Origin: Xestospongia bergquistia
Lineage: Eukaryota > Porifera > Demospongiae > Haplosclerida > Petrosiidae
Reading direction: 5' to 3'
Assembly: GCA_963965975.1 (NCBI GenBank)
Contig: OZ014413.1
Span: forward strand, 9,636,101 to 9,700,100
DNA length: 64,000 nucleotides
The notes under the pieces are model-generated. The model was not told the DNA's origin. It made no database searches and was given only the letters and a program-made list of their open reading frames with translations. Positions 58,358-64,000 of the stretch are shown piece by piece; positions within the stretch are counted from its first letter, which is position 1, and every line of letters starts with the position of its first letter. Position numbers and translations under genes: made by a program.

Positions 58358-61300
58358 ATGTTACTACAACTAGTCTTTGTGTGTTTGTTAGTTGATATTC
58401 AAGGAGCTACTTTTAATGAGATCAATATAACTTACAGCAATGAACTGGAGACAGTCTTATGTCATTCTGGTCCATTCAATAATGACACTATTATAGTCTT
58501 GTTCACAAATATTACTCATGAGATTACAAACATATCATTTTGTCTTGTGAATACTAGTCACTCACTGACTATAAAAAGTGCTACAAACTCACTTGCTGAA
58601 ATAAATTGTTCAACAGCTGTCTCTCAACCTTCATATCCTACTAGTGGATTTGTTTTTGTAAATCTTTATAACCTTACTCTACAGAAATTATCATTCCAAG
58701 AATGTGGTGCTTTCTTGAGAGACCTAGATGAGAGTATCATGTCATCTATCAACTCTACAACATCTCCAGTATATTTCACAGAATATCATTCTTCTCTATT
58801 ACTGTTCCTTCATATTGAGACATTATTGATCAAAGAGGTTAATATGTCGTCAAATTATGGGTTTGCAATTCTAGCTATTAATCCATTAAATACTACTATA
58901 GAAAATGTCAATATCACCTCTAGAAAAAGTGCTGAATTTTATCAACAGACTAATATGAGTTTAGGTAATGGAGTGTTGTTATTGTTCATTGATGAAAACA
59001 ATGTGAAAAGTTTACAAAAGAATGTATTAATAAAAGAAGCAAGATTTGTAAATAACTATGACTATATCAACAGTACGAAGTGTCTCTCTTATCTTGATAA
59101 TTTAGTACATCAAGAAACAATTACTCCAATTCCTGTTATTAATGCTGTATGTTTGACAATACTATATACTCAACAGAACTTCACAACCAATGTTCAAATA
59201 TCTTCTACTACTTTTTACCACAATTTTGGTTTATATTTAGGTGCTATGTTAGTGCTACATATCAATAGTGTAACTAACTCTCAGACTGTAATTGATAATG
59301 ATAGTAGATTTTGGAAGAACTACAATCATTGCAATTGTCATGGAGCTGCTCTTTTATTTTTTATGGCATTTAACCAGAGCTATGACGACACTCATCTGTA
59401 TCCGCTCATTGTATCTAACAGTGTTTTTATGTCTCACAAAGATATGAATGAATTTCGCAAGATAACAAATACAGGGGCAGTCTCTGTTATTATACATAAT
59501 CCTCAATCAACTAAAAATTTTAATGTCACAGTGACATTTAGAAATGTGAGTTTCAGTAATAACCATATTAAGACAACAGGATCATGTCTGTATGCAACTA
59601 CATATTCAAATGGTAATGTTTCACCCCTAATTGTAGTTCTGGAAGATGTTGTAGCATACAAGAACTCGCAAACTGGTTTGTTAACATCCATTTCAAAAAC
59701 TGGTATGTTTACAATGGATAATATCAAAGCTCTTCATATAAATGGATCTAACAGTCATTATTATAACAATTCAGGGTCGGTCTTTGAAGTAATTGACAGT
59801 AACATTATATTAGAAGGTAATATGTTGTTTGAAGGAAATAGAGGAGAGAGAGGAGCTGTATTCAAGTTATATGGCAGTAGTACATTTCATTTAAACAATG
59901 GACTCAGGGCTACCTTTATCAATAACATTGCTCATACAAAGGGAGGAGCTATTTATGCACAAGATTATATTTATAAGATCATAAAACAATGTACATTTCA
60001 AATGTCTTCCCTCTTTCAAAACACATCAGTATTTAGTGTCAACATGATATTCATCAATAACACAGCTGGTCTCTCTGGTAGCTCCATATTCAGTACTAAC
60101 TTGTACAATTGCTATATAAATGAATTATACTACACTGCTCATCATAATGAAAAACACTATTATGATACAATTTTTCACTTTGATTCTTTAAAACACGATC
60201 CTTTAAACATCTCCACTTTATCTAATAGTCATTGCATATGTTCCAAAGATCTAACCAAATGTATTTATGATAGTAACAATGAAGTAGTGTTTCCCAACAT
60301 CATATCAGCATATTCTGGACAAACATTACATATACCTATGGCAGCTAAAGATGTAGTAGATAATAATGTGTACACTACAGTGTCTCTTGCATTGGCTAGG
60401 GTAAGCGATAATTCCGGAACTATTTCATTATCACCATTTTCATCATGGTATATCTCACCTCATGATGAGAATCAAGTGCTCCTGGAGTCTCAGCAGTGTA
60501 CTTTAGTTAATTTCACTCTTTATAAAAGGGACAGTAATTTAAAGAGGATTAATGATGCTGTCATAGTCATATCGTCTCCTGATGACTCATCATTATTAAA
60601 GATAAAGCTTAACTTACTAGATTGTCCACTAGGTTTTGAACTGAATACAGACACAAGTACATGTCAATGTTCACCAGTTATCAATAAACTTGGTATGGCT
60701 GGAGATTATCAACCATCTTGTCTAGTTGTCTCAGACAATTCATATTTACAATATCCTCTTGCTACCATCACCAGACCACCAAACTCTACTGCATGGGCTG
60801 GACTAATTAATATTACAAATGGTACAAATAAGACTATAGTATTTGGTGTGGCATTCACCTGTCTAGAATCTTGTAACCTTAATCAAGATTATACCAAATT
60901 TTTGATAAATGGCTCTGATGTTTTAATAGCTGATCCCAACAATTACTCTGTAAATCATCTTCCACTTTGTCCACCAACTAAAACAGGACCTTTATGTTCT
61001 ACTTGTACTACTGTTAATGGTATCAAATATAGTGTGGTATTTGGTTCTTCAGAATGTAAGCAGTGTAGTAATTGGTGGTTATTGACACTAATCCTCTATG
61101 TTGTAGCTGGTCCACTCCTCATTTACCTGTTATTTGCTCTCAAACTAACATTAACAACTGGTACACTCAATGGAATTATATTCTATGCTCAAACTATTGG
61201 CATTGTAAATACCAAGTTTATATTATCACATAAAGTGATTTCTTTAATGTATTCATCAGCTCATGTTTTTCTCTCAATGTTAAGTTTCAATCTTGCTTTT

Positions 61301-62284
61301 CCTCTTTGTTTTTACAATGGAATGACAGAATTATGGAAATTTAGTCTCAGTTTACTATTTCCACTTTATTTACTGACAATAGTTATTCTCCTCATCATCC
61401 TCAGTCGTTATTCTTTAAGGCTTTCCAACAGAATAGCTCATTCTTCAGTTCAAGTACTAGTTACTGTTGTTCACCTTTCTTTCACAAGTATGTTTACTGG
61501 AATGTCAAATATAGTTATACCAATTAATATATATACAAATGATACTAGTAACCCAATACTTAAAGTTTGGTACAGAGATGGTACAGTTGAGTATGGAAAA
61601 GGTGGTCATTTGATATTGATGATCTTTATTTTATTATTTGTTGGTCCTGTCATGTTATCTTATATGACCATTCTTGTTGCTGGTCGACCACTTATGAGAG
61701 TAGATAAATTGAGAGAGTATATTCGACCTGTTTATGAAGCTATCCATGCTCCTTATAAACATAACAAAGAATTCTTTTTCACAACTCGCCTATTGTTACT
61801 TGTGTTTCTCTATACCTTAGATATTCTGTACAAAGCTGGTGACATACATAAAAGTGATTTCATAGCTATCCCTGTTATTGCCTTCTATGTGACAATTGAA
61901 GTATTTTGCAGGCCTTTTCGTAAGATGTGGCTCAACGTTTTTGATCTCTTTATTATGTGGAATAGTGTCATAGTTTTTGGTATATCGTGGCATTTTTTTA
62001 GTTCCTTCAGTCAAATGTCAAATATTTTAGCTCTAGCAATGATTGTTGTTTCATTGGCATTAATCATTGTTGTCTTTTTTCATTTTCTCTGGGTCACAGG
62101 AAGGCTTGACCAGTTAAAACAAAAATTGCACATTCTCCATGTTAAATTTATTTCAATGTTTCATATATATGTTGGTAAAATACATCATACTTCACGACCA
62201 TCAAGATTAAACATTAGTGATTTGGAAGGGTCGTTCTTTGAGACTTATGATGAATCCAGAGAGCCACTTCTCAGTCCAACATGA
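58358..62284 (+). CDS. Gene K: intact chimeric multi-pass protein (1308 aa)
   Basis: I start at ATG 58358 (MLLQLVFVCLLVDIQG), as in paralogues; the frame extends 18 bases upstream only through a GTG. The first ~460 residues are F-type: GAMLVLHINSVTNSQTVIDN, a Tyr/His/Asn-rich stretch, SYDDTHLYPLIVSNS. From KALHINGSNSHYY onward the protein is the same as gene J apart from one residue I noticed, including core, stalk, membrane domain and tail (REPLLSPT). The DNA breakpoint is at about 59743. Of the intact genes it is the clearest chimera. AATAAA at 62326 and 62378. No lesion. Confidence 0.93.
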   Translation: MLLQLVFVCLLVDIQGATFNEINITYSNELETVLCHSGPFNNDTIIVLFTNITHEITNISFCLVNTSHSLTIKSATNSLAEINCSTAVSQPSYPTSGFVFVNLYNLTLQKLSFQECGAFLRDLDESIMSSINSTTSPVYFTEYHSSLLLFLHIETLLIKEVNMSSNYGFAILAINPLNTTIENVNITSRKSAEFYQQTNMSLGNGVLLLFIDENNVKSLQKNVLIKEARFVNNYDYINSTKCLSYLDNLVHQETITPIPVINAVCLTILYTQQNFTTNVQISSTTFYHNFGLYLGAMLVLHINSVTNSQTVIDNDSRFWKNYNHCNCHGAALLFFMAFNQSYDDTHLYPLIVSNSVFMSHKDMNEFRKITNTGAVSVIIHNPQSTKNFNVTVTFRNVSFSNNHIKTTGSCLYATTYSNGNVSPLIVVLEDVVAYKNSQTGLLTSISKTGMFTMDNIKALHINGSNSHYYNNSGSVFEVIDSNIILEGNMLFEGNRGERGAVFKLYGSSTFHLNNGLRATFINNIAHTKGGAIYAQDYIYKIIKQCTFQMSSLFQNTSVFSVNMIFINNTAGLSGSSIFSTNLYNCYINELYYTAHHNEKHYYDTIFHFDSLKHDPLNISTLSNSHCICSKDLTKCIYDSNNEVVFPNIISAYSGQTLHIPMAAKDVVDNNVYTTVSLALARVSDNSGTISLSPFSSWYISPHDENQVLLESQQCTLVNFTLYKRDSNLKRINDAVIVISSPDDSSLLKIKLNLLDCPLGFELNTDTSTCQCSPVINKLGMAGDYQPSCLVVSDNSYLQYPLATITRPPNSTAWAGLINITNGTNKTIVFGVAFTCLESCNLNQDYTKFLINGSDVLIADPNNYSVNHLPLCPPTKTGPLCSTCTTVNGIKYSVVFGSSECKQCSNWWLLTLILYVVAGPLLIYLLFALKLTLTTGTLNGIIFYAQTIGIVNTKFILSHKVISLMYSSAHVFLSMLSFNLAFPLCFYNGMTELWKFSLSLLFPLYLLTIVILLIILSRYSLRLSNRIAHSSVQVLVTVVHLSFTSMFTGMSNIVIPINIYTNDTSNPILKVWYRDGTVEYGKGGHLILMIFILLFVGPVMLSYMTILVAGRPLMRVDKLREYIRPVYEAIHAPYKHNKEFFFTTRLLLLVFLYTLDILYKAGDIHKSDFIAIPVIAFYVTIEVFCRPFRKMWLNVFDLFIMWNSVIVFGISWHFFSSFSQMSNILALAMIVVSLALIIVVFFHFLWVTGRLDQLKQKLHILHVKFISMFHIYVGKIHHTSRPSRLNISDLEGSFFETYDESREPLLSPT

Positions 62285-64000
62285 AATACATCAATTATAT
62301 ACATTAAATTAACACCATACAGTGCAATAAAGTGTGTATTATAACATTTAATAGTTTACAAGTTAGTTTTGTGTTTGAATAAAGATTGTCTTTTATTAAT
62401 AAGAACCTTTAAAACTTAATTTGTTATACATCACTGTAAATCTTTTTCAAATAAGATGAGCAGAAGCCATTCAAGCAATGAAAATAGATTTAGATTTACA
62501 AGATAATACTAAAGAAGTAAACAATTTTTAAGTGTTTGCCCGTTTTTAGGATATTTCAAGTTTTCAACTAAGACTAAAAGTATATGTCACTGTGATTTAC
62601 ATATATAGTATATACATCAACTATACATCGTCATTATTATGATATTATTGTCATATTGACTATGTCATAACAAGTATTAAACATGCTTGTGACAGTCAAT
62701 AATATCAATGATAATAATTATTAACTATTACTTTTTAGTAACTATTACTTTTTACTCTTTCTTCAGTTTTCTATTTAAACTTGCTTGCTGTTGTTATTGA
62801 TATAGAGAGATTTATATAGATTTATATAGTTATATTAAAATACTATATACAGTGTATCATACTCTGGTTAAGTCACTAAAAAAGAAGCAAAATCTACATA
62901 TGATATGATTATAAAGATTTTAAAAACCAAATCCACTAGTAACATGATTAGAGGTTTGAAAGACAAATATAGGACATTGTACATGAGCAAATGAGTTTGT
63001 AGCATTCCAAATAGTATGTTTGTAATGCTATGTGGACAAAACTTTAATAGTGTCATCATACAATAGACTATAACGATATAATATAGTTACCAGTTCAATG
63101 TTGTGTGTTATTATAACATAGAGGCTTTGTGTTTTTATAAACAGTTATTTTGAAACTTAAATTATTGTAAATATCTCAAACAATAATTATTTGCACATAC
63201 TAAACTATTTGCTATGTAAACATAGTTGAGTACAGAAAAGGTTAGCATTCATATTAATAATACTAATTATAGTAGTGGTTGGTCCTATCCTACTATCCTA
63301 TATGACCATCCTTGTTGCAATATTCAACCATTAATGAGAGTAGAGAGTATGTTCAACCTGAACAACAAGTCACCTTTCACTGATGATGCAATCATATGAT
63401 CTCTAACATAAAATATAACATTCTTTGTCACATTATATTGTGTTTTATTTACTAACACATTAAGTGAATTGACAACTTAATGCGGTTATACCAATTACAG
63501 TCATAAATGTAACATTCTTTGTCACAATGTATTTATTTTGATCATCTCTCAATGAGTTACAGACCACATGTTAGTTAGCCCATTAGTATATATATAATAC
63601 ATGCTGTGTTATACAAATTTAGCTGGAAAATAAATAGACATTTCTATTATAAGATAATGTATCCTATTAGTGATCTATTTTTAATACTTAAGTTTGAGGT
63701 TGTTTTTAATATTAAAAGTAACTTATATAACAACATTATAAATCATTATAAACTGATCAGATCACCGAATTCAAACTCATAAAAAAACAAATTACTATAT
63801 TATATGATTATAAAAATGATTAAAAACAATCCATTAGTAGAATATGAAGATCGAAAGACAGATGTAGGACATTGTATGTTACTAGGTGAGGTTGTAACAT
63901 TCTAAATGGTATGTTTATAATGTTATGTGGACAAAATTTTGATAGTGTCATTATACAATGTACTATAATGTTATATATCTGTTACTAGTTCAATGCTGTG
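62285..64000. repeat. Spacer after K with fragment 4
   Basis: Copy of 56295-58010. By analogy another promoter and gene would be expected just beyond the window. No gene other than the fragment is visible. Confidence 0.75.
63225..63360 (+). pseudogene. Fragment 4: duplicate of fragment 3
   Basis: Same as 57235-57370, displaced by 5990 bp. Confidence 0.7.

Larger units (their letters stand above)
59743..64000 (+). repeat. Tandem duplication, copy 2 (period 5990 bp), running off the window
   Basis: Repeats 53753-58010 including the 3' half of the gene, both AATAAA signals and the fragment. The last window bases equal positions 57961-58010, so the true end lies outside. Confidence 0.88.

Noticed and set aside
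1..64000. Prokaryotic autotransporter/Pmp island
   Set aside because: Signal peptide, N-glycosylation sequons, multi-pass C-terminal membrane domain, TATA boxes, AATAAA signals and kilobase spacers argue for an animal genome.
1..64000. CRISPR array or tRNA genes in the AT-rich repeated spacers
   Set aside because: Repeats are long, irregular and without spacer periodicity; I saw no cloverleaf-like stretch with conserved tRNA boxes.

Overview
This is an AT-rich eukaryotic, almost certainly animal, window filled by a tandem array of one multigene family. All genes lie on the + strand and each is a single uninterrupted reading frame of about 3.9 kb. Support for a eukaryote: signal peptides, dense N-glycosylation sequons, AATAAA signals after the genes, (TA)n microsatellites, TATA-box promoters, and long repeat-rich spacers with no operon structure or Shine-Dalgarno pattern. 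From memory only, the architecture (large beta-helix-like ectodomain with FxxN/GGAI motifs, Cys-rich stalk, multi-pass membrane domain) resembles expanded families in demosponges such as Amphimedon queenslandica. I could not test this by search.

I label the loci A to K in order. Full-length and open: B (8601-12524), D (23111-27019), G (40345-44232), H (45030-48956), J (52365-56294), K (58358-62284). Broken by few lesions: A (1653-5557, 25-bp deletion), C (15055-18975, one CGA to TGA), F (35223-39072, one frameshift and one nonsense). E (29642-31396) is open but has lost about 2.2 kb in frame, joining the N-terminal ectodomain to the last membrane segments. I (49535-50589) is a remnant. Small relics lie in the spacers: four copies of a piece of the membrane domain (20914, 33064, 57235, 63225) and several 5' ends (13379, 14759, 27861, 29219).

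Each intact protein has a signal peptide, about 890 residues of ectodomain rich in N-x-S/T and beta-helix-like repeats, a Cys-rich segment just before the membrane, nine to ten hydrophobic segments, and a short cytoplasmic tail ending in a near-invariant DLEGSFF...REPLLS motif. Function is unknown; a surface receptor or recognition molecule is the plainest inference.

The array grew by nested duplication. B-relic-C-fragment (8.6-21.2 kb) corresponds to D-relic-E-fragment (23.1-33.3 kb). The block at 1-5.8 kb corresponds to 50.85-56.6 kb. The block 53753-58010 recurs almost perfectly 5990 bp later and runs off the window end. Several genes are mosaics of other copies (H, K).

The most interesting signal is in the promoters. 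Seven of the loci (A, B, C, D, E, J, K) carry AGTTTCAGTTTC, an exact match to the vertebrate interferon-stimulated response element core bound by IRF proteins. It sits 105-116 bp before the ATG and about 17 bp before a TATAAAAAA box. F has it with one base deleted; G and H have a diverged promoter without it. The same ISRE-plus-TATA pairing recurs in the opposite orientation in the spacers. Other elements are a near-perfect 83-bp foldback hairpin (7125-7292) and a MITE-like foldback element (39697-39906). I see no tRNA, rRNA, CRISPR or unrelated protein gene.
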